This document shows positions 15,607 to 22,380 of a stretch of DNA of 22,380 nt, piece after piece. A program made the translations under genes and the position numbers. Every line of letters starts with the position of its first letter. Position 1 is the stretch's first letter. Source of the DNA: a virus; the IMG/VR virus record IMGVR_UViG_3300043411_001601, positions 1 through 22,380 of that record. One strand, written 5' to 3'. Under the pieces are notes generated by a model that worked only from the letters and a program-made list of their open reading frames with translations, had not been told where the DNA came from and made no database searches.

Positions 15607-16548
15607 TCAGGTGCTGAGCCCGGTGAGCTTGCCCTGCTTGCGGCGGTTGGCCACCTTGAGCATCCAGCCGTGCGAGACCATGATCCGCTCATCGTCGTCG
15701 GTCTTGGCGAGCGTCTCGACCTCCAGGGCGCGCTGCATCCGCAGCTCAATGCCGCTCGACACGTCGAGCATGTACAGCTCGGAGGCGGTCATCAGGCGGA
15801 TCGGAACCCACGGCAGCCCGTTGAAGCTCACGGGTGCGGTGCCCACGATGCCGAGGTCGTAGCGCAGCCCGAGCTCGCTGCGGGGGTTCTGCTGGAAGCC
15901 GTTGCCAGCGACGGCGCCGACAATGCGGGAGTAGATCTCACGCTGCCGCAGACCCGACATGATGACCTCGGGAGAGGCACCCCGGGGCGAGTCGGTGAGG
16001 GTGCGGTACATCGTGTCGAGCACGCCCGCGGTCTGCGCACCGCCGACGGGCGTCTCCAGCGAAGCCCACTCGGTCGTGGTGGCCGGGTCGAGGCCCGCGT
16101 ACACGTCGACCGCGTCGATGATGGAGGCGATGCCCACGCTCGCCGTCGAGCCGAGCAAGGAGGCCTCGCTCGTGCTCATCAGCTTCATGGTGGCGGCCTC
16201 GATGGCGCGGGCCCGCACGTCCTCGTAGGTGCCGCCGCGGGCGATCTGGTCGCGGACGTGGCCCGTGACCTTCTGCCACGCGCGCTCCATGCGGACGCCC
16301 AAGGACGCCTGCTTGTACACGGGCGTACCGGCGACACCGAGGGCCTGCCCCTCCACGAAGCTCTCGGCGGTCACGCCGTCGGAGGTCTCGAGGTTCCAGG
16401 TGTGGGGCGCCCCGCCCGCGTTGTCGACGACGAGGCCGTTGGCGATCAACCAACGCAGGAAGTCGGTGTCCCGAAACTGAAGGTCAATCGCCGGGCCCTT
16501 GTCATTCGGGCGCAGCAGCGGGTTGATGGAGGCGATGTTGGTAGCCAT
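15607..16548 (-). CDS. Major capsid protein (HK97-fold)
   Basis: This 313-residue protein starts at ATG, with GAGG seven bases upstream. It is mixed alpha/beta with a size normal for HK97-fold capsids. It has an N-terminal extended arm (about 1-25), a segment rich in polar and hydrophobic residues with YKQASLGVRMER near 78-90, a long helix at about 108-130 (YEDVRARAIEAATMKLM), and a C-terminal domain with strand/helix alternation ending in a basic tail (ANRRKQGK). There is no N-terminal delta domain long enough to be a fused scaffold. It is placed after the scaffold gene, as usual. The call is confident from position and organisation; no search was done. Confidence 0.85.
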   Translation of the reverse strand: MATNIASINPLLRPNDKGPAIDLQFRDTDFLRWLIANGLVVDNAGGAPHTWNLETSDGVTAESFVEGQALGVAGTPVYKQASLGVRMERAWQKVTGHVRDQIARGGTYEDVRARAIEAATMKLMSTSEASLLGSTASVGIASIIDAVDVYAGLDPATTTEWASLETPVGGAQTAGVLDTMYRTLTDSPRGASPEVIMSGLRQREIYSRIVGAVAGNGFQQNPRSELGLRYDLGIVGTAPVSFNGLPWVPIRLMTASELYMLDVSSGIELRMQRALEVETLAKTDDDERIMVSHGWMLKVANRRKQGKLTGLST

Positions 16549-16554
16549 GAGAGG

Positions 16555-16568
16555 GCCTCGGGGGAGGC
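16555..16568 (-). promoter_or_regulatory. Small hairpin over the capsid gene ribosome site
   Basis: On the minus strand, GCCTC-CCCC-GAGGC forms a perfect 5-bp stem with a 4-base loop. The GAGG that serves as ribosome site for the capsid gene (16559-16556) lies in the 3' arm, seven bases before its ATG. The stem could dampen initiation until opened by a translating ribosome or another factor. It is short, so its effect is uncertain. Confidence 0.35.
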
Positions 16569-16624
16569 TCGCGCGGCGCGCCTAGCAGGGGCCGCGAGTC
16601 AGGGACGACGGTACGTCAAGCGGC

Positions 16625-17197
16625 TTACCCGCGCAAGCGCGCGGCAGCCCCGCCGAGGATGCTGCGCCCGTAGGCGGTCATGCCCTCTTTGGTCGAGAGG
16701 TCGATGGGGGGCGCGGAGGCGGTGCCGGTCGACGACGCGGGGGCGCCGGCGCCACCGGCCGGGACGCGCGGGCCGAGCATGTACGCCCCGTCGCCCTCGA
16801 CCCAGGCCTTGATCACGTCGACGCCCGGCTTCGTGGCGTCCTCGCGGCTCACCAGCTTTCCGCCCACGACCGTGAGGCGGTCGCGCAGGAGGGCGAGGGC
16901 GTGGTCAGGACGCACGATCCCTACGGCCTTGAGCTCGGCCAGCGCCGTGACCTCAAGCACGCGGGCGTCGGCCTCGGCGCGCGCGGCGGCGATGGCAGCG
17001 GCAGCCTCGGCCTTGGCGGAGGCGACGCTCGCGCGGGCCTTGTCAGCCTCGTCGCGGAGCTTGATCACGTCGCGCGGGTCCACGTCCTCGATGCGCTCGG
17101 CCCCGGGCGTGGGGAGGGGCAGCGCGGGCTGCACAGGGGCGGCGGCAACGGGCGCCGCGGCGGGGGTGGGCGTCGGGGTCGTGGTGGTGTCACTCAT
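16625..17197 (-). CDS. Scaffolding protein
   Basis: This 190-residue protein starts at ATG, overlapping the upstream gene by 8 bases, and ends in TAA. Residues 5-32 are Thr/Pro/Ala-rich and probably disordered. Residues 45-90 are a charged, Ala-rich helix likely to form a coiled coil (IKLRDEADKARASVASAKA). A Gly/Pro/Ser linker follows, then a C-terminal short helix (MTAYGRSILGGAAARLRG) that could bind the capsid shell. A helical, low-complexity protein just before the major capsid gene is the usual picture of a phage scaffold. No serine-protease signature is visible, so it is not a protease fusion. Confidence 0.8.
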   Translation of the reverse strand: MSDTTTTPTPTPAAAPVAAAPVQPALPLPTPGAERIEDVDPRDVIKLRDEADKARASVASAKAEAAAAIAAARAEADARVLEVTALAELKAVGIVRPDHALALLRDRLTVVGGKLVSREDATKPGVDVIKAWVEGDGAYMLGPRVPAGGAGAPASSTGTASAPPIDLSTKEGMTAYGRSILGGAAARLRG

Positions 17198-17501
17198 GGA
17201 TCAGTCCTCGGCGGTGGTGGTACAGGGTGCGGGCGGCGTCGGCCAGTCGGCGGACGCTCGCGGCGAGCCGGTCGGGGTCGCAGGGGAGAGAGTATGACGC
17301 GGCCTCTGCGACGGGCACGTCGGGCAGCGCGGGGTGCGCGATGGAGTAGCCTCGGGCGCTCGGCTGCCCGGCAATGGGCCACGTGCGCACGACCATCCCG
17401 ACGGCCGCGTAGGTGATGCACGCCCGCGCGTCGTCGTGGGTCGTCAAGCGATTGACGATGCGGCCTTGCGAGCGGTCGAGCGTGACGGTGGGTTCGGTCA
17501 T
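17190..17501 (-). CDS. Hypothetical small head-region protein
   Basis: This 103-residue protein starts at ATG in an ATGA overlap and overlaps the scaffold start by 8 bases at its end. It has a mostly beta N-terminal half (VTLDRSQGRIVNRL, then ITYAAVGMVVRTWPIAG) and a helical C-terminus (DRLAASVRRLADAARTLYHH). No membrane helix and no known motif. It lies between gpG-like and scaffold genes. Function unknown. Confidence 0.6.
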   Translation of the reverse strand: MTEPTVTLDRSQGRIVNRLTTHDDARACITYAAVGMVVRTWPIAGQPSARGYSIAHPALPDVPVAEAASYSLPCDPDRLAASVRRLADAARTLYHHRRGLIHE

Positions 17502-17959
17502 CGGGAGAGCCTCACGGTGATCTTCGACGTGATCACGTCACCGAGCAATTTGCCGGTCAGGTAGCCGATGCGCGAGTGCCCCTTGCGGGCAGCGTACGCG
17601 GGCGAGAGCGGGGTCATGCGCGACCGCACATCGCCGCCGCCAGTGGCAAGGCGCGCCGCCACCCGGTCGCGGTAGACCTCCGAGGCGAGGCGCCACGGGA
17701 GGCCCGCGTCGCGCGATGTGCCACGGGCGAGGCTTTGCAGCCCGGCCACGTACGCGGCGCCCATCTCGCGCAGGAGGTCGCCCGTCGGCACCTCAAAGTC
17801 GCGCCCGCCCTGGCGCAGCCATCGGAGCTTGTCGACGCTGAGGCGCTGCAACGCGATCTCCACGTCGGGGGTGGTGGCCTGACTCATCAGCGACAGGGAC
17901 GACCGCAGGCGCGCGAAGCCCGTGCGGTACGAGCGGTCGCGGGCGGGCTCACGGGCCAT
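17498..17959 (-). CDS. gpG-like virion morphogenesis / tail-completion candidate
   Basis: This 153-residue protein starts at ATG overlapping the portal stop by 11 bases. An internal in-frame ATG at 17887 is an alternative start that would leave a gap of about 60 bases. The C-terminus (TPLSPAYAARKG..RIGYLTGKLL) resembles the pattern 'PLS..Y..rK....iL..tG.L' seen in phage virion morphogenesis proteins of the Mu gpG and HK97 gp10 type. The N-terminal 60 residues are basic and helical. Position right after the portal, rather than before the tail genes, is unusual for that family. Similarity is by eye only. Confidence 0.6.
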   Translation of the reverse strand: MAREPARDRSYRTGFARLRSSLSLMSQATTPDVEIALQRLSVDKLRWLRQGGRDFEVPTGDLLREMGAAYVAGLQSLARGTSRDAGLPWRLASEVYRDRVAARLATGGGDVRSRMTPLSPAYAARKGHSRIGYLTGKLLGDVITSKITVRLSR

Positions 17960-19535
17960 CGGGCACCTCGTCGTCGGGGCCGTCGTCCTCTGCGTCGTCG
18001 ACCATCACCGGGGGCGGCGGAGCGGCCTCTACGGGCGGCGCAGCGCCCATCGCGCGGACCTCTTCTACCAGCTCCCGCACGCGCTCGTCGCTGAGGTCTA
18101 GGCCCGCGTCGAGCACGGCGCGCGTCACCTCGGCGCGACCCTCGGGGCCGATCGCGTCGCCAAGGGCTTGGATCACGAGGGCGGCGCGCGCGAGGTCGGC
18201 CGACGGCTCGGGTAGGGTGTACCGCCGCGGGTACACGGGGGGCGCGGGCTCGGCCATGCCCATAATCTCGGCGGCGATCTTCAACGCGCGGATCTCGAAC
18301 CGGCGCAGCCCCTCGGCGAAGCGCTTGCAGCGCGCCTCGAAGTCTCTCGACCGGATCTTGAGCGCGGTGCCCGACGCATCGGCGGGACCGTCGCCCGCGC
18401 TCACCTCCAAGCCCGTCGTGCGCAGCGCCGCCGCCATCAGGAAGGCCACGTGGTCGCGCAGCTCCCGCGTGCTGTCGGCGCTCGGCTGGATCCACTGCGG
18501 CGCGCCCGCGGTCGACTGGTAGCCGAAGGCATGGCGCGGCCCGATCTTGCGCGCGGTGCCCGGGTCGAGGGCGCCACCGGCTGCGGGCTCGGGTACGGCG
18601 AGGAAGGGGAAGGCCGTGGCGGCGTGGATCTCGTGAATCCACGACAGGGAGTTGTACATCTGCCGCGCGAGGTCGGCCGCGTCGCTCACGAGGGAGATGC
18701 CCTGCGGCATCGGCGTGCTCGTGTCGCGGCGGAAGTAGGCGAAAACCACCGGAACTCCAGCCGTTTGTGTGGAGCCCGACGCGCGCAGGGTGCCGGGCGC
18801 GAGGTCGGCGCGGAGGGACACTAGCGTCTGCCCCGCCGTCATCGTGACCTCGTGCCGCTCCCACATGCCGGGCGTGTAGCGGTACAGCTGTACGACCTGC
18901 ACACCGCTCGACGACTCGCGGGCGAGGTAGGGCTGATCGACGAACGCAAGCTCTTGCACCTGCCCGTCGCGGTCGACTTCGACCCACGCGACGGCAGTGG
19001 GGTGCACGACGCTCGCGCGGAGCCCGATGCCCCGGGCGCGCTCCTCTGCCCGCGTGGTGGAGTCGTTGACCGGGGGAGGCTCGATGATGGCGCCGCACCA
19101 CCCGTAGACCGCGGCCCACCGGGCGACCTCTTCGACGAGCTCGCCCCACTGCCGGCCCTGCCCGTCGAGGCTCTCGACGTAGGGCGCGAGGCCCGCGAGG
19201 TCGCGCGACACGTCGGCCGTCGCGGCATCGACGTACGCATCGACGATGGGCGCGATCACGTTGACGTACGCGGCGAGCGACATCCGCGCGCGGAAGGCAT
19301 CGGGGGCCTCGCCCGGGTGCGGCACAAGATACGTCAGGAAGCTTCCGATGGTGCGGGCATCCCACTCGTCGAGCATCCTGCCGTTCTCGTCGCGGCGCTG
19401 CACCCACGTGGTGAGCCGCGCGGTGCCGATGGTGGTCGACGACGGGATGCGGTACCGCTCGCCGCCCCAGTAGGAGTCAGCGAGGTATCGGTAGTGATCG
19501 CGGTTGGCGTCGTAGGTGCCGGTGGACGTGCTCAC
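17949..19535 (-). CDS. Portal protein
   Basis: This 528-residue protein starts at GTG in a GTGA overlap with the large terminase stop. It forms the ring through which DNA enters and leaves the head. It directly follows the terminase, and its size is typical for portals. The N-terminal third is mixed alpha/beta (YANVIAPIVDAYV-type helix near 90-110). A central region has beta strands (VVQLYRYTPGMWERHEVTM) followed by a helical stem-like region (DLARQMYNSLSWIHEIHAAT). The C-terminus is helical and ends in an acidic Pro/Asp tail. No Mu gpF-like head protein is fused to it. Confidence 0.85.
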   Translation of the reverse strand: MSTSTGTYDANRDHYRYLADSYWGGERYRIPSSTTIGTARLTTWVQRRDENGRMLDEWDARTIGSFLTYLVPHPGEAPDAFRARMSLAAYVNVIAPIVDAYVDAATADVSRDLAGLAPYVESLDGQGRQWGELVEEVARWAAVYGWCGAIIEPPPVNDSTTRAEERARGIGLRASVVHPTAVAWVEVDRDGQVQELAFVDQPYLARESSSGVQVVQLYRYTPGMWERHEVTMTAGQTLVSLRADLAPGTLRASGSTQTAGVPVVFAYFRRDTSTPMPQGISLVSDAADLARQMYNSLSWIHEIHAATAFPFLAVPEPAAGGALDPGTARKIGPRHAFGYQSTAGAPQWIQPSADSTRELRDHVAFLMAAALRTTGLEVSAGDGPADASGTALKIRSRDFEARCKRFAEGLRRFEIRALKIAAEIMGMAEPAPPVYPRRYTLPEPSADLARAALVIQALGDAIGPEGRAEVTRAVLDAGLDLSDERVRELVEEVRAMGAAPPVEAAPPPPVMVDDAEDDGPDDEVPDGP

Positions 19536-20848
19536 AGTGTATCTCCTGCCCCGCGGGTCAGTGCCATGACGGCGTATCGTAGCGCATCCATCGCGTCGTC
19601 ACCGACCTCGGCGGGCGCCTCAAGGATGCTGCCGTCGCGCGCCTTGCGCCTCGCGTACGACTCAAACTCGCCGATGGTGTGCACGCAGGCGTCGGACACG
19701 TACAGCGCCGGGTCGCGCGCGGGCCCCGACCCCCTCGACGCCGCGCGCTCAAGCAACGCGGTGACTCTCCGCAGCCCTTCGCCAACGTCGTTCTGCGCGC
19801 CGTACGCGCGGGCCCCGAGGCGACGCACCACGCGCGACAGCACCGTGAGGTTGCCCGGCCCGCTCGGGTCGCACGCGTACTCCTGCACCCGGTGGACGTC
19901 GGTCACGCGCTCCCAGATCGGGCCCCACCCGTCCGCGACCGTGGCGTCTGCCACCACGCGGCGCTGGTGTACCTCCTCGGCGAGCACGTAGATGTCCCCG
20001 TGGCCGTCCTGGCCACAGACGATGGTCGCGCCCGGGTGCGCCCACCCCCAATCGACGCCTGCCACCACGCGGCGCCACTGCCGCCCTGCGAGCGATGCCG
20101 CTGGGACCACGTGCACGTCGCGCGAGAACATTTCGTAGACCTGCCCGTCCGCGGCACCGAACTCGGCGTCGAGCCACTGCCGGGCCCACGCGCGCGAGGC
20201 GCCGGGGCGCGACCGTAGCGCGGCCTCGTAGTCCCGCGGGAGGTAGGGGTTGTCGCGGGTGCGAGCGCGCACGACGGCCCTGCGTCGCGTCCCCCATTGC
20301 AGCCCGTCGCCGGGCACGTCGACGCCGGGGCCCGTGCCGAACTCAAGCGCGCTCCAATGGCGCCGCGTGGCGGGCGGTCCCGTGAGCACGATCGACAGCT
20401 GACGACCGGGGTAGCCTCGGCGCACGCGCGACGCGATCACGTCGAAGGCGCTGCGGTCTGTCTCGCGCGTGGCCTCGTCGAACAACGCCCACGCCGCGTT
20501 GATCCCCTCAGACGACCACGGGTTGTCAGTCGACCGCAGGAGGATCGTCGACGGCTTCCCGCCCGTCTGCACAAGCAGGTGCTCACCGAGCGGGCCACCG
20601 CGCACGAGGCGCCACAGGGCTTGCGGCACCCACTGCCTCCACTCCGCGAACCACGCCTGGAACAGCAACTTATACGTCGGCGCCGCGACGAGACCCACGT
20701 AGCCCGGGTGCGTGACCACCGCAGCTTGCAGGGCCTCGACGACGGCGGCCGTGGTCTTACCCGAGCCGTACCCCGCGCAGTACCACCGCCACGCCGCGGG
20801 GCAGTCGTGGAAGGCCTTCTGCCTCGGCGTCGGCGCGTAGGTGAGCAC
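19532..20848 (-). CDS. terL: Terminase large subunit
   Basis: This 438-residue protein is the DNA packaging motor with ATPase and nuclease activity. The chosen GTG lies 7 bases after the upstream TGA; a longer ORF extends into the upstream gene and reads as low-quality Arg/Pro sequence there. Walker A is at residues 25-32 (AGYGSGKT), Walker B at about 119-125 (AWALFDE), and a coupling-type motif at 155-159 (LTGPP). The nuclease domain has D266 (GVDWGW), D327 (YACDPSG) and the pair D417/D418 with D421 (GDDAMDALRY). RDNPYLP (198-204) is a common terminase motif. All key residues are present, so it should be active. Confidence 0.95.
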   Translation of the reverse strand: MLTYAPTPRQKAFHDCPAAWRWYCAGYGSGKTTAAVVEALQAAVVTHPGYVGLVAAPTYKLLFQAWFAEWRQWVPQALWRLVRGGPLGEHLLVQTGGKPSTILLRSTDNPWSSEGINAAWALFDEATRETDRSAFDVIASRVRRGYPGRQLSIVLTGPPATRRHWSALEFGTGPGVDVPGDGLQWGTRRRAVVRARTRDNPYLPRDYEAALRSRPGASRAWARQWLDAEFGAADGQVYEMFSRDVHVVPAASLAGRQWRRVVAGVDWGWAHPGATIVCGQDGHGDIYVLAEEVHQRRVVADATVADGWGPIWERVTDVHRVQEYACDPSGPGNLTVLSRVVRRLGARAYGAQNDVGEGLRRVTALLERAASRGSGPARDPALYVSDACVHTIGEFESYARRKARDGSILEAPAEVGDDAMDALRYAVMALTRGAGDTL

Positions 20849-20855
20849 GGGCGGA

Positions 20856-21182
20856 TCAGGTGGCCTTGATGAGGTACAGCCGAGCGGTGCCCGCGTCGGT
20901 GATCGCGTGCATGGTCGTGGTCGCGGTGAGGCGGAACGTAATCGCGCTCCCCACGGGCAGCACGTAGCCCGCGCCGCTCGCGCCCGATGCCGGGAGGGCG
21001 GCGGCGGCACCGTGGCGGATCAGCGCGTGGTCGGCGCCGGTCGAGCCGACGAGCTGCGCGTAGTACCCACCGGGCGGGAGGGAGATGCTCGCAGACACCC
21101 CCGACACGTCGAGGCGGTAGACGGTCGTGTCCGCGTCGAAGGCGCGATAGCTCAAGTACTTGTCGTCGTAGATGTTGCTCAT
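20856..21182 (-). CDS. Small beta-rich protein between terminase genes
   Basis: This 108-residue protein starts at ATG in a 4-base overlap with the upstream stop (ATGA type) and ends 7 bases before the large terminase. It is strand-rich, with no signal peptide, membrane helix or DNA-binding motif. Its strands read like VYRLDVSGVSASISLPPGGYY and VGSAITFRLTATTTMHAI. The composition suits a small virion surface or head protein rather than a packaging enzyme. Its position between small and large terminase genes is not usual. Function unknown. Confidence 0.65.
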   Translation of the reverse strand: MSNIYDDKYLSYRAFDADTTVYRLDVSGVSASISLPPGGYYAQLVGSTGADHALIRHGAAAALPASGASGAGYVLPVGSAITFRLTATTTMHAITDAGTARLYLIKAT

Positions 21183-21628
21183 GTGTCCTCGGGGGGATCG
21201 TCGGGTGCGTCGAGTCGCGCCACGGTCAGCGATGCGGGGAGGGCCAGCTCGGGGCCTTCGGTGATCGGTGCGGCGCCGTCCGCGCGGAGCTTCGCCAGCC
21301 TCGCCTCGTGCCGGGCCTTCTGCGTCTCGGCTACGCGGCGGTGGTGGCCGTCCAAGAAGGTCAGGTACCGCAGGGCCACGTCCGGGTCTTCGCGCGCACC
21401 GGCGATCACCGACGCCCGGAGATCTCGCTCGATCTCGCCCGCCGCCTCGTCCCACCGGCGCACCCACGTCGCGTAAGGCTCTGCGCCCTCGCGGCCCTTG
21501 CGCACCCACCCGGTCAGGGTAGGCCACGGCACACCCGCCGCGGACGCGCACCGGCGCAGGGGCATCCCCGTCGCCCTCGACGCGCGGATCGTCTCTCCCA
21601 CCGCGTCGGTGAGGTGCGTCGCACTCAC
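21179..21628 (-). CDS. Terminase small subunit candidate
   Basis: This 149-residue protein starts at GTG in a GTGA overlap. Longer in-frame starts would lie inside the neighbouring gene. Residues 11-45 look like a helix-turn-helix (IRASRATGMPLRRCASAAGV then TLTGWVRKG), the DNA-recognition domain expected of a small terminase. A helical middle (EAAGEIERDLRASVI, ALRYLTFL) could mediate oligomer formation. The C-terminus is acidic and Pro-rich, ending DDPPEDT. It precedes the large terminase with one gene between. A regulatory HTH protein is a less likely alternative. Confidence 0.75.
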   Translation of the reverse strand: MSATHLTDAVGETIRASRATGMPLRRCASAAGVPWPTLTGWVRKGREGAEPYATWVRRWDEAAGEIERDLRASVIAGAREDPDVALRYLTFLDGHHRRVAETQKARHEARLAKLRADGAAPITEGPELALPASLTVARLDAPDDPPEDT

Positions 21629-21828
21629 CCGACACCACCGCGCGCGCGATAGGTCTGCGGCCACACGCGGTCGATGTCCGGGAAGCTGGCCAGCACGAGG
21701 ATGCGCCCGTCGCGCCACACTCGCACGGCGTGGCCGGTGCGCAGGAGGGCCATCGCCTCGGCCCGCTCGTCGCGGGCGATGCGAGCCTGATCGTCGAGCA
21801 TGGCGGTGTAGTCGTCGCGTCTGTCCAC
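21625..21828 (-). CDS. Small hypothetical protein
   Basis: This 67-residue protein starts at GTG and ends in a GTGA overlap with the small terminase gene. An internal ATG ten codons on is another possible start. No clear ribosome site is seen for either. It has a charged N-terminal helix (LDDQARIARDERAEAMALL) and a short strand pair (AVRVWRDGRILVLASF). It is the first gene after the intergenic regulatory region, so it probably opens the structural operon. Function unknown. Confidence 0.55.
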   Translation of the reverse strand: MDRRDDYTAMLDDQARIARDERAEAMALLRTGHAVRVWRDGRILVLASFPDIDRVWPQTYRARGGVG

Positions 21829-21936
21829 AGGGGGAGGGTACGCGACGCCCGCCGTTGCCGCAACCGTCCAACAATCCCGGAGAGTTGGTGCCGCACGCGC
21901 GAGGTAGGGGTATGGGGCTCGCCGGGAAAACGGTTG
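21829..21936. promoter_or_regulatory. Intergenic region with GTTG/CAAC inverted repeats, candidate operator/promoter
   Basis: This 108-base gap is the longest without a gene. It holds GTTG-CCG-CAAC (21854-21864), CCAAC with GTTGG 11 bases later (21868-21888), and GTTGTCAAC (21933-21941), all built from the same half-sites. On the minus strand a perfect TTGACA (21940-21935) overlaps the resolvase stop. No convincing -10 box follows at 16-18 bases; CATACC is about 20 away. It precedes the packaging and structural operon and could control it. The repeats are seen; regulation is inferred. Confidence 0.4.
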
Positions 21937-22380
21937 TCAACTTCCGAGCAATGACCGGGGACATACCACGTCCATCACGAGCCCCGGCCACACGTACCGT
22001 CCCGGCGGTAGACCCTCGACGGGCGGCACCCGCAGCACGGTCGCGTCGGGCTGCTCGGTCAGCTCCCACGCGCGGCGCTCGACGGTCACGACCACCCGGT
22101 ACTCGCGGGCGACCGCTTGCGCGTAGTGCCATGAGACGCGGGGGTCGCCGTCGTCGCAGCCCAGCCAGTCGGCCACGCCGTCGCGCAACGACTTTGCGGC
22201 CCTCGCGAGGTTGTCGTCGTCGAGGCGCTTCGGGCCCACGCGGGTGATGCGGACCACCACCGGGAGCGGGAGGGGACCGGGCTCCGCGCGCCGCAGGGCC
22301 GCGTGGACCTGGGCGCGGGCGAGGCGGGCGCGTGCTGCCCCGGCGTGCCACGATCCGCGCGCGTTGGCCTCGGATGCGAG
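21937..22380 (-). CDS. RusA-like Holliday junction resolvase, 5' end outside window
   Basis: The open frame runs in from the right edge and 147 residues are visible. A GTG at 22260 could serve as start, but sequence upstream of it (ASEANARGSWHAGAARARLA) reads as good protein of this family, so the true start is beyond the window. The motif KRLDDDNLARAAKSLRDGVADWLG, quoted here in part as DDDNL and LRDGVADWLG, followed by CDDGDPRVSW, matches the RusA pattern of conserved Asp residues (D-x-DN ... DG ... DD). RusA enzymes cut Holliday junctions and, in phages, help process replicating DNA before packaging. This fits its place ahead of the terminase genes. Confidence 0.75.
   Translation of the reverse strand, partial: LASEANARGSWHAGAARARLARAQVHAALRRAEPGPLPLPVVVRITRVGPKRLDDDNLARAAKSLRDGVADWLGCDDGDPRVSWHYAQAVAREYRVVVTVERRAWELTEQPDATVLRVPPVEGLPPGRYVWPGLVMDVVCPRSLLGS

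Noticed and set aside
16549-16624. Transcription terminator between scaffold and capsid genes
   Set aside because: The only hairpin has a 5-bp stem, no T-run follows, and the capsid start lies directly after it.
20849-21010. N-terminal extension of the large terminase frame to 21010
   Set aside because: It reads as Arg/Pro/Ser-rich sequence inside the upstream gene. The GTG at 20848 follows the upstream stop by 7 bases and begins at normal terminase sequence.
21908-21940. Full sigma-70 promoter from TTGACA
   Set aside because: The -35 hexamer is perfect, but the nearest -10-like sequence (CATACC) is poor and about 20 bases away. I kept it only as part of a candidate regulatory region.
21625-22351. 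Long minus-strand frame extending the small terminase upstream to 22351
   Set aside because: The upstream part is Arg/Pro-rich and lies across the intergenic region and resolvase gene in another frame. The GTG at 21628 in a GTGA overlap is the better start.

Overview
The window is a continuous, very GC-rich stretch (roughly 70 % or more by eye) of a tailed double-stranded DNA phage or prophage. Every gene I accept lies on the minus strand, so the operon reads from right to left. Genes are packed with 1-11 base overlaps of the ATGA/GTGA/TTGA kind, and no gene-free stretch exceeds about 110 bases. No tRNA, rRNA, CRISPR array, insertion sequence, integrase or attachment site was seen.

Layout in transcription order. 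(1) Right edge: the 3' part of a RusA-type Holliday-junction resolvase-like gene, then a 108-base intergenic region with several GTTG/CAAC inverted repeats. (2) DNA packaging: a small hypothetical, an HTH-containing candidate small terminase, a small beta-rich protein, and the large terminase with clear Walker A/B and nuclease residues. (3) Head: portal, a gpG-like morphogenesis protein, a small hypothetical, scaffold, major capsid protein, a decoration-like protein, an unknown, a head-tail connector with an added beta domain, and a tail-completion candidate. (4) Tail: a large tail tube protein, a tail assembly chaperone pair probably joined by programmed -1 frameshifting, tape measure, a distal tail candidate, an unexpected lipoprotein-like gene, an 858-residue tail hub, two tail-tip proteins and a fibre. 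The chaperone pair and long flexible tube suggest siphovirus morphology. (5) Left end: four genes with membrane, cysteine-rich, metallopeptidase-like and possibly TIM-barrel features, plausibly a lysis or envelope-interaction module. The last runs off the window.

Host inference: the Ala/Asp/Pro-rich lipoprotein linker and the C-x6-C...GRW...C modules resemble cell-surface proteins of myxobacteria and related former Deltaproteobacteria. Together with the GC content this suggests such a host. This is inference from style, not from a search.

Most noteworthy are the GGGCCCTTTC slip site followed seven bases later by a two-part stem, the two near-identically spaced cysteine modules in neighbouring genes, an HELGH protein, and a host-style lipoprotein inserted among tail genes.
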